Origin: Dipylidium caninum
Taxonomy: Eukaryota > Platyhelminthes > Cestoda > Cyclophyllidea > Dipylidiidae
Direction of reading: 5' to 3'
Assembly: GCA_017562135.1 (NCBI GenBank)
Contig: QEYB01000234.1
Location: forward strand, 1-64,000
DNA: 64,000 nucleotides
The position numbers were made by a program, and so were the translations under genes. Numbering within the stretch: position 1 is the first letter of the stretch; each line of letters starts with the position of its first letter. The notes below the pieces were generated by a model that worked only from the letters and a program-made list of their open reading frames with translations, searched no databases and was not told the DNA's origin. Shown here piece after piece: positions 49,182 to 63,500 of this stretch.

Positions 49182-52100
49182 CGTTCTTTCAGAGTAGGAA
49201 GCGTTTAGTTTGGAGAAATACTGTGAAACTACTGCTCCTAACGATACGCGGACAGTTACTTTTAACTGACGATTGAAAAAGGGGGGAGAACCTAACTTGT
49301 CCTATGCAGTCTTGGGCACGAGGCGTTGGCAAGCTTCAAGAAACAAGGCGCAGACAGGCAAAATTTTCATTGCAGCCTTGCATGTGGAAACATGGAGTTG
49401 TGGGCCTCACGGCATCCTCCAAAAGCACCTAATTCACGTCCCGAGAGTGGAAGTGTAGCAAATCGCTTAAGTTAGTAACACCACAACATCGTACTAAAGA
49501 GGATGCCAAAATCTTAACTGTCTGGAGCCTTCTCGGCGAAAAAAACACACTGGAGGGGGAAGCGTCGTCAATGACGGTGAACATGGGACGATAGACACGG
49601 CTAGTCGGAAGGAGGGAAACTGTGCTTCGGAATCCTGAAGGGGATAGAAGAGGCGGGCCGAGACCAGATGAATGTGAATTCGAAGACGATGATCACTTCG
49701 AGTTGGGAGGATTATCGGCGACTTCCGACGGCGATGTCAGATGGGCTTCCGGCTAGTTTGGGTGACTTGCGGCCCAGCAATATTTCGCTATGTAGAGAGA
49801 TGTGCAGAAAGCCGAGACACCCGAACTTCTCCATGTGTCAGCGATTTCATGTACCACCTGACAAGTCGTCCCATCGCCACCTTGTCTTTCCTCCTCAAAA
49901 ACACGTCGCCAGGTTCCATTCTTCGGTCTCTCTGCTTTGGACTTGCTCTTCGTAAAAGTTGATGGGCTTTTCTAATATTGGAATTCGGTTTATTTTTGCT
50001 TTTGTTGTAAAATCCACGCAACAAACTACAAGTTATAGGCGGGAAAGTATGTTGCGGCCTGCAAACACGTTTTATCGTCTCGTATTTCGCAGCCAAATTC
50101 CAGCTTAGTAGAATAACTTCCAGATGCCATAATTTCTTCGCATAACATCCGATGTCTAATGCACGAGGCCACGTTGTGGAAAAGCTGGTCGGTCAATTGG
50201 TCTGAAATAGTCGCAACTTCCGTAAGCACAGTCACAGTGTCATCAAGTTGTTCCCAACTCTGCTGCAGTCATTTTGTCCAGCTTTAGAAGCAAGCCAAAC
50301 CGCGTTCACTTTCCCCCAAATGCTCGGCTGCAACCGGACGTGTGAAGTTGCATTGAGGAATGCCTCAGTGGCCAAAGTTGTGGAAGTAGTCGTGGATGCC
50401 GCTTTGCGTGTCCACTTAGGAATTGCATTCGTTGATAAGCGGTATGTAGTAAAGACAATGGATATTTACAGGTCCCAAGATGCGGTGGTTGGATGTGGGG
50501 CACACTCACAGTACTGGCATTCCACCGAGAACCAATCCGTAAATGCGCAGACGACGCTGGAAATATGCCCTCCTAATTATGAGAAATCCGCTCACAGCAT
50601 TCGTCTCGACATTCCTAATGACATTCATGCTCCTGCGTTCTGAAGGCCCGGTTTCCATGGATTCTTTGGCTGGTCATCGGTCACCATAATTTCTGCCTAT
50701 TCAAGAAGAGAATTGCCATCGCTATGATACGCGCCATCCATTCTCACCTAACCTACACGACCTCACCTACGCCTTCCACCAGAAGCAAAGAAATTAATTA
50801 TTCAATCAATTTTTAAATTGCAAAAATGGGAAACATTATTTTGTCATTATGTTCAAGAATTTGACGCCAATTTCCTTCAATGGTTCCTATCAATGTGCAC
50901 CAATCACTTATAGATCTTTGCCTAGATGTTTTCCCCGACACTTTCAAGTCAATGATGTATCGTAAAGCATCACAATTTACTGCGCGGGATTACGTGGATC
51001 ACTTGGGTGTTCTTATTTTCAGCAAACTCGGAGTCATCGTCCTCACCGTAATTTTTATATTCTCTTCTCCTCAACATCTACCTCACTCTAATCATACACC
51101 ACCTGAATCGCCTCATTTTGCCTGGCTTTTAATATAGAATTCATCCCCTCTCTTTCTCCTTTTCCCCTGAATCTGTTCTCTGTCTCAAGTCCTCCGAAAG
51201 CTCAAGTGGGACAAATGGGTAACCGAAAGCGGTGGCGAAGGGGGGTGGCGGTTAATAAGATGAGAAAATCTGAAGTCACATCGACAACTTCCAGTAGAAT
51301 GGGTTGAAGTTCTAATAAATTCGAGGAAGCCCCTCAACCGTGGCACCGCAACATTCTTTCACCACAAGATCTCAAATCTCGCCCTACTTTGGCGGTAACC
51401 TAATTCGCTATTTGTGGATTAGAAGGGAATGCGCAACTTACAGAGCCTACGGTGGCAGGAGATTCAGAGAGGAATTTGCGCGTGATAGGATATTCGCACG
51501 GGCAGGTGACTCTTCATGCTACAAGACAACATGGGAATTAGGTTGCATTCATAGAGGGTTGAGTCGAGCTCAGACCAAAGGAAAGGCACCCGAGAGAAGA
51601 AAGGCCACTCTTGGGCGAGACGGGGAAAACGCATTAACGATAAAGCGGTGAGGAAACAACATTCCTGCTCCCTCAACTCGAATCTCAAAATGCAAACAAA
51701 CCAAAAATTTTCCAATCTACTATTTCTTTTGAATCATGCGCTAAAATTATGTGTACAAAATGGCAATCTGCGTAATGTCCTCGATTCTACTGGGGACCTG
51801 GCGATTATCCACTGCTGAGCCACTTGCGTGGGAACGGGCTCCAGATGCGCCGATGTCTACTGGCGGAGAAGGCGCCAACTGCTGCCATAGTGGAACACAG
51901 CTATTAGGAGTTTGATTGAACCAGATGCCGGTTACTTTCCTCCCCGCCATGGTCCTCCCACGGGAGGAAAGTGGCCAGCACGGAAGGCACATGTTTGGCG
52001 TATGCCGAGAGTGCACCGCAAACTGGCCGTTTGTGGGCCCCGTGAGTTCGTGACGAGTTAACCCGATTCGAATGCCTATTGCATGCAGTCGGAACTAACA

Positions 52101-53168
52101 GATTATTTCGAGGCCTGAGAAGCAATGCCAAGGAGGGAGAGGAGAAGGAGTGCACATTTGGCTAATACAATGACTGCCGGCGAACTCCCCTCCTGCTGGT
52201 TTTGATTAGGCTTCCTTTGACCAACAAATTATTTGCTTCGCCTCCTGTATTTTTACGCTATCGCATTTTTCCATTTGCCTTTCCGTATAGTCCTCTACCT
52301 ACTTTTCTCACCGAAGCCAGAGATAAAGGCCAGACAAGACCCTATCAAGCTGGTGAATACAATAGTTCATATATCACTTTATGCACAACTGAATGACCAG
52401 ACACCTTTTAACCTGTCGCGAATCACTAAAATTTTATCCGACTTAGACGGCTAAAAACAGTTAAGCGAGTTCTATTTGTCTGACACATAAGTACGAATGA
52501 AAGGGCGTAAGACGCGTTCGGCTAAGAAATGCGACTGGAACCTTAGTTGCATTGCGCAAATTCTCATCCACCGAGAGCCTTCGAGAAAAAAGCGACTCCT
52601 TTATCAACTTTTGCCGATTACCTCTAGCAGCAAGTTTTCGGCAGCAGAGGCAAATGAAAGCTCATTTTCAACGGATACAAGTTAAACAATTACTCGACGT
52701 TCAGTTGTCAGACTGAGGCGTCACGTGTTGGGGACGTCAGAGGCCTGGAATCTATCGTCGACTATCGTCAGTGCTCTTTTGTTGCACTTTTCAAAATGCG
52801 CCCACTGACGGAAGGGAAAGTATAAATCACCGCAATGTTTTCCTCTCTTTGCTTGCATTATTAGTTCCTAAAAGTGGCATTGTTGAGCGGACTCATGAAA
52901 GGGGAACACGTGCAATGGTCTTCCCCACGCTGATTGGGAGAAACACCGCCACAGATGATTGAGTTAATTATATCGCTTCCCGTTTTTTCGAGAAGATTGC
53001 TTAGTCTTTCTTAACCAGGGCCATAAATACTCTTTTCAGGGGAAGTCAGGGCCAGAGAAGCCATCATCCTCGTTGTGATACTGCCTCTCTAGTCTAAGTG
53101 GAAACCGCAAAACTATGAGTTGCGTAGTTTTACGTTAAAGGCATGAACCATGAAAATACTTATAGCAG
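49182..53168. other. downstream of the receptor gene; no gene recognised
   Basis: No canonical AATAAA close after the receptor stop was noticed. Open frames up to 131 codons (50,248-50,643) and 103 codons (51,340-51,651) have no recognisable domains and lie within chance expectation. No repeat family members were recognised. Confidence 0.45.
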
Positions 53169-53317
53169 GGGTAATACCGAGGAAAGAGTTCGTGAAATTC
53201 TTAGTTTAATAGAAACAGCATGTCGATTGCTCTCCAACCTAATTGCAAACCGTGAGGAGGGGAGCTGCGAAATTGTTAATTTAGGAATATGGTCTGTGCT
53301 TGTGCTCACAAAGACTG
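53169..53317 (+). CDS. possible internal exon with one ARM-repeat-like unit (partial gene)
   Basis: The frame holds VREILSLIETACRLLSNLIAN followed by EIVNLGIWSVLVL. This fits the armadillo-repeat pattern: helix 2 ending in LSNLxxN, then helix 3 with an I..LGI..L core. ARM repeats stack into protein-binding superhelices. It is preceded by a weak acceptor (cttatagcag) and followed by a good GTGAGG donor; its 149 nt run from phase 2 to phase 1. The only nearby candidate next exon (53,506-53,546) gives a stop in the required frame, and no other exons were found, so this may be a chance frame or an isolated exon. Confidence 0.3.
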
Positions 53318-53796
53318 GTGAGGTCTGACTCAAAAGGCGGCTGGATGTCTGCGCTGGTTGTGTTTCGTTTTTCAAAGCACCGTAATTGTCCACTTTAATC
53401 AATATTGCACAATGTCTTTCATCGCCAGCTTATCGACAAACAGGGGGGAGAGGTGTTCTCAGTTTCCCTACTGTCGTTGACTTGAGGCAACTTTCTTTTC
53501 CACAGACTGCACGATTCGCAACTGAAGAATTGCGAGGCTGTGCAAAGTAAGATCAAGTACTGGCCCCTAACACAGTAACTATAATCGTCTCAATATCCAT
53601 GACAGCACAAATTAGTTTCAGGCTCCTCAGTACTACCTTATCTGAAACCCCACTTAGAGAGGTAAAACTCGTCTTGTTAAGCGAAAAATTATTGGGCCAA
53701 TGGAGAAGCGGACGACAAACAATGCTTCGCCGTACAGACGGAAAGGTCACATAGACTACAGCTAGACACGGAACATCAACTAGTTCTACCCTAGAC

Positions 53797-53812
53797 AGAG
53801 AGAGAGAGAGAG
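53797..53812. repeat. (AG)n microsatellite
   Basis: A short perfect AG run of about eight units, followed by gcgcgc. Confidence 0.85.
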
Positions 53813-55625
53813 CGCGCAGACACCCTTGGCCATAAAAGTCGTAGAGAGTGCGACCCTGGTGTTTGAGGGTATTATACCAGATCCTTGGTTGTCAATGTCT
53901 GTGTCACACGTCCCCCATGCACGTGCACAGGCCCGACGGAGCGTTGTTTTCGTCTCGATTAATTGAAGTTGCTCGACTGTAATTTGAGTCATGTCCGGCC
54001 GTGAGGAAGGAGACAGGGGCCCAAGAATGAAGGCTGGATTGTCCAGCAGAAAAATGACGGCAGTCGGGAGTCAGAGACAGAATTCGACCTAATGCATACA
54101 AGCATTGATAGCGCTGCTGCTGTTTAACCGTAAGCTGGGACACTGCAGAAGACGCGGAAGAAGTCACGGTCTCCCCACCTTCATTGTGACAGAATCTGTG
54201 TACAGGTGGGACCGTTACCCACAGAGGTAAACAAATCAAGAGATGCGAGGAATCTCTCCTGCAGGTCATTTTTGAGTAGTCGGGCACGCTCAAAGCCACT
54301 CGCCATAGTCGAAACTCAGTCAAATGCTTGACATTCCAAGGGATCACTTCAAGCAACTTTCGAAACCACCACGCCTACCGCACAAAGAAAACACGTCACA
54401 ACGAGATACGACACTGAATCCCCGCTAGAGGTATGGCTACTACATAGTTGACACAGAAAAGAGACTGGTTCTAGGGGTTCCCCTTGAAGGGAAAAAAGGA
54501 GAATGCAACGAGGAAGAGACGACAAAGGCCACTAAAATGATCAGTTCTTCTGCTTAGTCTCAAAAAACCAAGTCACATCATTTCCAACCACCAGCCTCAT
54601 TGGCCTCACAGCCATCGTCCTCCTATTGCTATCTCATCCAATATCTACGCCGTGTTCATGCTCTCTGCAGGAGAGGATTTGCGTTCACGATCGAAAATCC
54701 TTCCATCTCCTCACAAACCTTCCCTCGGTGGGGCGAGAGAGCGCAGACAGTCTAGCGTGTGCGAGCATAGTGACGCTGACAGTCTCAGAGCCATGCAGCC
54801 TCTCATTGTCGTCGTCTTGTGTGAGCTAGGAGTGCATGAAAGAGCGAATTGACATCTCGAGGCAAGTGGTGCGTGCTAGTCATGGGAACTGTTGGTTGAG
54901 GGGTCAAAACCTCAAAAAGGCCCGCTACCACACATCAACGGTTTGAGGGATCCCATTCTCGGCCACCTGTCCGCCTAACGATTGGCAGTTGGACAAAACC
55001 TTCCCCCTCTCGTACTACTCCATCTCCCCTACCCCACTGCCCCGAGTTCGATGTCAACAAAGGCTCTGGCCGATGTTAGCCCATTGTAAAGTTGGTCGGA
55101 CTCAACACAGAGGTAAGACGCACGCATGTATGCCCATGCACATACCCAATACCTCATTGTCCCTCCATGTCCCCGTCCACTCCATCCCCACCTCAATCCT
55201 CGACATCTTCTTTGGTGACTGCAAATTTCTCGTCTACCTCCCCTGCTTAGTCCAACTCTCCCGCTCCCCGATCAGCTAGTGAAACACCGAGCAGAACAAA
55301 AGTCATTCCTTTGAGAAACTAACCTTACACATTTCATTTGAAATTAAGTAGATTTTTACCCTCGACATCCGCAAATATCCCCATTTAAGCAGCGCTTTTC
55401 CTGTCTCCAGGCTTGTCTCGCCTGGCGATGATTGACTCTGCATTTGATTGCATTCATCGTCAGAGGCCACGAGATTGGCACAGCACCAACAACTTCACTC
55501 AACAATGCTGAAACAGGGTTCTCTAGTGGTAATCTTTGCAGGCACCCGTGTTAGAAGGCAGCTTTTCTTGCGTACCTTACAGCAAGATGGACAGCGGAAT
55601 TACGCAGAAGCTTTAGTCGTTAATG

Positions 55626-55641
55626 CGAGAGAGAGAGAGAG
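55626..55641. repeat. (GA)n microsatellite
   Basis: A short perfect GA run of about eight units within otherwise non-repetitive sequence. Confidence 0.85.
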
Positions 55642-58600
55642 CTAAAATCTGTTGCCATGTTGATCGTAGATTAACTCAGGTTGAACGCTGAGGTAGTGTC
55701 TGTCGGCTTCAGCAGAGTGCGGCTGACAGAAGTAATAGATTGCCGGTGAACTGGAGGCCATTGGGGAAATGCATGAAGGGGAGGAATACTCTTACGTATG
55801 GCAGTCTAAAAAGCCATACACGATGTGGGTGGATCCATGGAAGAAACACACACAAACACACACCTCCATATATAATGTTTGTTGTGCATTTCGAATGGAG
55901 ACCTCGAGTGAAGACGAATTAATCAAGTGAATGTGTTCTGCAAGCCTCGAGGGTTCGCTCACTTGCGACATGGTGGCAGAGTATGTGGTAAATCGTGAAA
56001 CAGACTCTGAATAATTGCTTCCAATTCAATAAGATGCACTCGATTGTCCTGATCCCTCCTTCTTCTCGTTGCAACACAAAGCAACTGACTTTGAACCACA
56101 CACTGATTAAGGAGAGTTCCAAGCCACAAGGGATTGAAGAGTCTGTCAAGAAGAAGTGGACAATCCGGATGATGCTATTAGATTGCAATAAAAACAATGG
56201 GGTTGGCATTCAAGAGTCTCGAGTTTTAGAAAGCTGTACGAACCTCGCGATTAATCCTTCTCCTCCATCTACGCCATTCGACTGACATAAGCACTTTCTC
56301 CTTCTATTTGCCTTGTCGGACACATGGCCTCAGTTCTCTTCCTTTTCATCTCCCCTGGGCAAAGTTTACTTCACGTCATCTTCCTGCTCTGCATCCACAC
56401 TTATTTGGTCGCGTTTTAGAGGTTTGCGCAGCTCACACAGGTCTTCCTCTAGTTTCCGAGTCGTCTGAGCCACTGCCGCAGTAACGGCATGACATGCAGT
56501 GTGTTCAATGCGAGGCAGAGAAGAAGGCTCAGGACGAGTGTGAGAGGCAGGCGTGAGCTAACCTAATGTGACAGGAAGCGCGTTTTGTGATTGCAGGAGA
56601 AGGAAAATGCTTGAAGCTAAAATAAACAGTGTATTGCGCGCGAGGTGCCTTGATGCTTCTCCAGCATCAAATATGTATTGGCGATGCCTTCGCCGTCATG
56701 CCGCCTAACTCATCACCACCGCATTGCTCACCGTTTGCTATGATTTCTCGGAATTTGCCCACAGTGACATGTTCAAGAAGAGTGATGGAAGTTGACATGC
56801 GTAATCATCGTCATTAAGCCCTCTAAAGAATACATAAAGTAACCCGTAGTTCGTCGCCTTCTCCATCGTGGAGCTTCCGCCATCAGATTTCCACCATTCT
56901 AAGTGCTCTTCCCGATGTTTGTGAAGTACCTCGTCACCTAATCGTCGTTAGCTGGGGCGACACTCAACCTAGTTGCCTACAACGACTATTACTAGGAGAT
57001 GAGGCTGAAGAGAGGAGATGGATAGATGATTCAAACGAAATAATCTGTAATGTCAGAAATGGAAGCCGTCAACTGAATCTGGTTCCAAAAAATAGAAATT
57101 GGTTCCATTACAAGGCATATCTCGTAATCCACTGGGGAAAGGAATAAACGCATTCCACGACCTGGACCAGGTTACTTGTTTTGTCATCATGTTAAAATTC
57201 TATGGACTTAAGATTGTCCTTCCACCATGCCTGATAAATCGTGGTAAACAAATGATGTCAACTGGGGGAATTTCAGAAGTCCAGGAAACACTTATACTCG
57301 TTCAAGAAGAATAATAATCGTCGTGAAAAAAGGAACTGAGCTATCAGTCCTGCCTTGGGCCTCGTAATGTGTGAAATTGAAGTCACAAGAGTTATTACAG
57401 CATTGCGTCATTTTCTATCACACTGACAGGAAACGTGTGCATCCAGGGCTTTCAGTCATGCACTTCCGTTCAGGAGTAGGAAGTCACGGAATTGTGGAAA
57501 CTTGGGGTCGCAGATCACTGCAAGGCATAAAGTACCGATAATTGATTAACAGGGTCTCTCCTGTTAACTCGTGAAGAAGTGGAGAAACACACACCGTGTC
57601 CAAGGTAAAGGTGTGCGCAAGGGTGAACAACATGTGAAATGGGAGAATTCCAGTTTTTGAAAGCCTAAAAATGACCACTTCAGATCTGGGGAGCTGAAAT
57701 GTCAATGGTCATGAAAGTGTGAGTTAACCAGATTGCCTTGACTATTTTTTATGTGACTAAAAGAACAGCTCCTCTCCTCCTTTCATATCATCACCTCTAC
57801 ACAAAAATTGTTCTCTTTCTTGGGACTCTACTGAGAATACGTAGACTACCAACTTGTAAATTATCGTATTCGACTCCTCTAGTTTTCTATGTGGCTGAGA
57901 CAAAATGAATTCCACCCTTTGAAGACTAACAACCAATTCTTGGCCGGTTGCAATGCTAGCGAGTGAATAAGTTGGTAAGTACAGAGACGAGCGAAAATGA
58001 AGTGTTATTGCTGGCCAGGGAATCATACAAGTCGAGGTAGATGCAAGTACACATAACGGCAGCAACAGAAGCGGTAGAGGCACCCATTCACCTCCAATTC
58101 TTGTTGAATGGATAGTATAAGTGATATTAGCCGAATGGGCTAGGTTTGCCAACGCGAAAAAGCACCCTAGGAGGTTGCAATGACCGATAAGTTGGCGAAG
58201 GAGTTGGTATTAAGTCAAAAGTGGCCTTTATAATTAAAGGTACGGAAAAGATATTTCCCATTACTGATTAAGGTTAGAATTCCCTCTCCGATCTCAGGTA
58301 AAATGGTACTTTCACAGAGAGACGTCAGAAAATGTGGTGAACAAACGAAGGGAATTATTGGAGGAGAGTTCACATAAATGAATGCAAAAATCGCAGTCCA
58401 CGTTCTACTGGGGTAGAGGATAAAGCGCAGTTAATGTGGAGGATACATGGAAAGAAGTGACAAAACCCACCCAGGAAATGGCTTTCACGATCGGAAAAAG
58501 CAGTTGAACCGAAGAAAGCAATGTCACTAATAAAGGAGCACGACCACTTGGCCAAGTCCGACCGCCCAGATGTAAGTGAATAGAGGAATTGTACTTGAAA

Positions 58601-60484
58601 CACTACAGCCTGGAAAGCGTCTCCGATATACACCAATGCTCCCTCCGATGCCACCCGATGTCACACTCAGCATGGCCACGTTGGTTGAGAAGGCAGCGAT
58701 ATGAGGTCCCAAGTGGCAATTACAACGCCGACCATTACAACCAGCCGGAGAGCAATAGCCAGTGACCTACAGGAGGCAAGGTGAGAGACGTGTCTATTAA
58801 TGAAATATGGAGCACCAAAAGCCTTCTTTCAAATAGACTCGAAACCACCACCTCAACCAGGCACTCCGTTGGTTAAACACCATATAAGAGCAACAATTAA
58901 ACGTGTCAGTCATGAAAAGATACCAGGAGGCTGAGTCAATAAGGACTATCGAAGGAGATTTTGTAGCAGTTCCCGCAAGGGTACGGACGGCACGGGTTTC
59001 CGGTGGTAATATTGCCAAGGGGTGCTACGACGAAAAGAGGGCTCTACCCAAGTCCAGTAAAGGCGCCATTACTAATCAGAATGCGGTTGTAAGAAGGGTG
59101 ATAGAGGCGAATTGTGCCATATCAAGAAGAACGTTGCCAACAGTAGAACAGCAGATATCCACTTATATGCACATAATTATATAGGTTTGGACGTCCCTTG
59201 TTGAAAGACGGGAAAACATTTATCTGTTGGCGGTTTCGCATACCAATTGCACAGTAATTTAGGAAAAGTTAGGTACAAGGCAATCTGTAGGACCACGGCA
59301 TTCTGTTATCAAAAAAGCGTCCATCTGAATGCCGAGCATGTCACACCGACACGGGAATATGAGTATTAACGTGGCATATTAACAACCATAACCGGACGTG
59401 TGGACACTTCGTCTGGTGGTATTTATGCTTCCGCTGCGCTCATACATTACCCAAGTTGCTCAATTCGTAGAATGTACCAATGCGTCTATAGGAAGATAAG
59501 GCCTTAATGTGCTCACTGCAGAGCCGTACCTCCAGCCCTCTGGCCTTCCCAACACCAAGCCGCCGCTCTCTCCCTCTTTCACTTCGTAGACCAGATTACC
59601 CATTTAAACAACCCGAGAAGTTCTTGCCTATTTCCAACCCCATTTTATTCACAACTCTATCTTACCCTGGTTCCCCTAAACAACTCCCTTGCCATCTCCC
59701 AAGTTAATTAGGGGTCAGACTCGGCCGCTGATGGGAAGTCTAACAAAGAAGGTGTTGGAATTCCGGTCACCATGAAATAATTTTGTGTCTAAGCTTTGCA
59801 AATAGCGCCCTGAAAATCAGTCTATCCCAAATATTGACTCACGGTTAACGTGAAGAAATACCGAAATTATCACAAATAGGCCACAATCGAGTGACAGGAC
59901 CACCTTCATGGCAAGGAAAGACGGAACAGATTTTCAGTTGTCAATTGTCCACATTTGCGTCTTATTTCCACTACGGTGTCCTGCAATTCTCAGTCAAATG
60001 GGGCGTCGCTTGGCTACGCACGAAATATTATTCGCTATTCGAGCGCTCCATACTCAAATCCCAGCCTTTTCTGTGGCGCTGAAGATGAAGTAAGTCTAAG
60101 GGACAACAGAAAAAGCAATGAATAGATCGGCACAGGAATTCATTTGTCGACTATTACAGTCTATCGTTACCGCAGCCTAATCAGGCGCCGAAACGCCTTT
60201 CCCCCGAACAAAGGGATTTCACACCTCAGGCCCCATCCTGCATTCCCTCCAGGCTCTCAGCTCTCTTGATTGAATACCAATCTCCTCGTCCACAACATAA
60301 TGCTTCGAACAAGCACCACTACTCATTCATTCAAGTGAAAGAAAGCCTCTGTCATTGTCGTCAGACCAAGCTAAAGGTTATCTCAACATCATTCGTGTTA
60401 GATATCGCTCTCGTTCTGTCTAAACTCGACCCGCTTAATCCCAGTCGTGCACAACTCAACGCCTCATCCCCAAACATCCCCAAA

Positions 60485-60485
60485 C

Positions 60486-60524
<39 letters not shown>
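60485..60524. repeat. (CA)n microsatellite
   Basis: About 20 CA dinucleotides with a single A interruption near 60,510. A weaker CA-rich cluster follows at 60,712-60,745. The run creates Thr/His-rich frames on the plus strand that are not genes. Confidence 0.9.
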
Positions 60525-63500
60525 GCCGCACTCTTTCTCCCTTTAGTCTCCTCGTCCAATCTCACGATGAGCGCGTTCACCGATTTGAGGGTTAAAATCC
60601 ACTTCTTCCCCATTGCTACCACACTACGTCACCTCCATCCAAGTCAATCGTCTTCATTCGGGCCACTCATCAGCAGACTGCTCAGACCTGGTCGACGAGC
60701 AAATGCACATCCACACACATGCATACACACATACACACACACAACCCGAGACACAGACACTCCCTCCCGGTTAGAATGAGAGGCCACACGAACACGAGGA
60801 TCGACAACAGTCCCCAACGACGAGCAGTGGGAAGAACGACCACCTGCAACGAGCGAGCATTTACCCTCGTGAACAGACGGCGATGCAAAGTCTACACCAC
60901 TTCTCTGGCTGAACCTCTAGTGCCTCTGTCCCCTCCGCCTTCACGCCTCGAACTCACGTTTCCCAAGTGGCCAAAGCAACGACTTGCCACTGTCGAACAT
61001 CCGTACCACTGCTACTCCTACTGCTATAAGCTGCAACAAACGAGGAAAAAGACTAATTGTGTACTGGTCTCGCAGTAAATAACATTCTCCCCAGACTCTG
61101 TGAGTGGCGACAACATTGGAAGAGATCTGCGGCACAGATCAGCGAAGAATTCGCAGATCGGTCATGGATGCGCGAATGACCGGGAGATCGACAAGTCTCA
61201 GGTGCGTGGAGGCGGAACAGGAAGATAAGCCTAAGCAGCCTTCCTAAGGTCTGCGCCAGCGTAGGAACACTACAGAATGGTTGAGAAGTCGGTCAAGAGG
61301 CAAAGGCAAGGAGTAGCAGAGAGTGGCCGAAGAAACGTACCCAAGGGAAGATAAATCCTCTCCAGCAAGACCCCGAGGGGCCACTAGTGTTATGCTTGAT
61401 TGTGTGGACAACGTCCCCACCCACTTCCGAGACGCCGATACAAAAACCAGGGTAAACCGGCACCGTACGAGCTTTTCAAGACCACAAAATATGCATTGAA
61501 GTCGTTGTCAGGAGCCGGGAGCGTGGTAGCGGATCAGGGATTACCTCGACGGCCCGGGTACTGTTCCCAGGGCAGGGCAATGCAAAGAGAAGGTCGTATG
61601 AAAGGCAAACGCCATCTACTAAGATCTTGCAAACAAAGGAATTGAAGACCAAAATCCATCCCCAACCACAGTCTGGTGAACTGTCGATAACGTTGTCTGG
61701 ATGCAAAAAAAGGGAGGGCATGGAACTGTTTAAAGGTTGGCAAGTGGAGCATCCACACGCTAAACCAACTACAGATGAGCGGGGAAGATAAAAAATCAAA
61801 ACGACGAAGGGGCATGGTGAAAATGGGGGTCTGCAGGTCTTTGGCGCTAAAACAAGACTTTCAATTTCTAGAATATGAGGCAAATGAACGGAGGCATGAA
61901 TACAGGATGAACAAATGGGTGAACTAATAAGTGAAAGAAGCCTCTGAGAGGACACATTAATCCAAATCACCTTGGCAAACGGGCTGATGTAGTGTTTGAC
62001 AAGTCAGTGACCTTTAAAATGACGAATAGTTAAAAAAGATAGGTTTGCGAAGGAAGGTGGGCACTTAGCCAATCAGTGTATACCACCGTTGATGAACAAA
62101 TTGCCAAGTATAATCAAGAGGGTTTAAAGCAGGGGACTAGGCGAGACGATGGATACTAGACGTGCATAATCACGGGAGGATGTGTTTTCCAAGAGCAGGG
62201 CTACTTTACGCGTATCCTTCCAAAATCCGGGATAAATTGATAAGTGCTAGAACGAGAAATAATCCAATCAAGATTGTATGGACAGAAACAATCTCCCGTC
62301 TTAACGAGTGAAATGTGGTGATACCAAAATGGTAGATTAATGAAAGGGAGTGGAATGACGATAAAACATACCAAATGTAAAGTGCGAATGTGTGTTTGCG
62401 GATGAGGGCCGAGGACTGAGGGCTGAGGGACAAATTCAAAGACCAAACAAGGACCAAATGCCTCCTCGTAAGAGTCGACGATTGATTTTACTTACATCAT
62501 GGGCAGAGTATTTTGATATCGACACCAATCATACCCCCCTAACCCCTTACGTCCTGAATGCCCTAGGCGAGAACATTTGTCTATTTGGCTCAATCTAGAT
62601 CTTGAAACTTCAAGTTCCCTCGCCGCCATCCTACCCTTCACAATGAGCTGTTCTCTTTAAGAGTACTGTAGTGTACTGCCTCCAAGCCAGCTGCAATGTC
62701 AAAATGCAAAAGTCGAAGACAGCGAAACTTGGAACAGAAAACCGTAGAACATTTGGCAGAAGAGAAATAAGAGGATGAAACTTGGGTGCTTGAGAATATC
62801 CCCATATATCCTTTCCTTTTGAGCACAATTGAGGATGAGAGCAAGAAGCAGACCTAACATTCCATGTTCCAAGAGCAATTGGATGCGCGTGGTAAGGGAG
62901 TGAAATCCACCTCAAGAAGGGTTCGAGAGTATTGGTTTCAGTGAAGGGTCATTTCACGCAAGTCCAGACTTCAAACTCGGCAGAAATGGGCTTCGGCTGG
63001 ATGAATGAATGAAGGGGACCGCAGAACTCATCCATTAATGCAAGGTGAATGGGTGACAGAGCATATATGTAAATGTCAGATAGATAGAAAGTTAGCAAAA
63101 ACAAAGCAACTGAGAAGGAGAGATGTGATTTTATTGGCTGAGAAGTGCACGATGAAGAATGACACACTCAACGTTCTAATAACTCTGGCGACCATAGGAT
63201 GTGAAGAGCTGCAAAGAAGTGTTATTTGAGGACCACTCGAGGCACATGGTTTCCTACGGTCCAAACGGGTCCAATGGAGAAGAGAAGACTAACAGATGAT
63301 GATGGTGGTGATGCACTAATATGCATCCTTTCCAGCAATCATTTACTCTGAATGGTTGAAACGGACTCAGAGAAAATCAACGTCACCTGTGACTATATCG
63401 TCGTGAACGACAATGTTAAGAGAGTGTGATAAGGGCGAGCAGACTATATATTACATTAAACCACTGCGCACACGTCCTTACTGATGACGTAGGAAGGGGT

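Larger units (their letters stand above)
53318..60484. other. gene-free region with short microsatellites
   Basis: It contains a (GA)n run at about 53,797-53,812 and a second at about 55,626-55,641. Open frames up to 150 codons (53,904-54,356 minus) fit chance for this length. No domain, RNA gene or repeat family member was recognised. Confidence 0.5.

Noticed and set aside
53506..53546. 41-nt exon with strong acceptor and donor after the ARM-like exon
   Set aside because: In the phase required by the ARM-like exon it meets a stop codon.
53904..54356. 150-codon minus-strand frame
   Set aside because: It looks fairly protein-like but has no domain I know. Several frames this long are expected by chance in the window.
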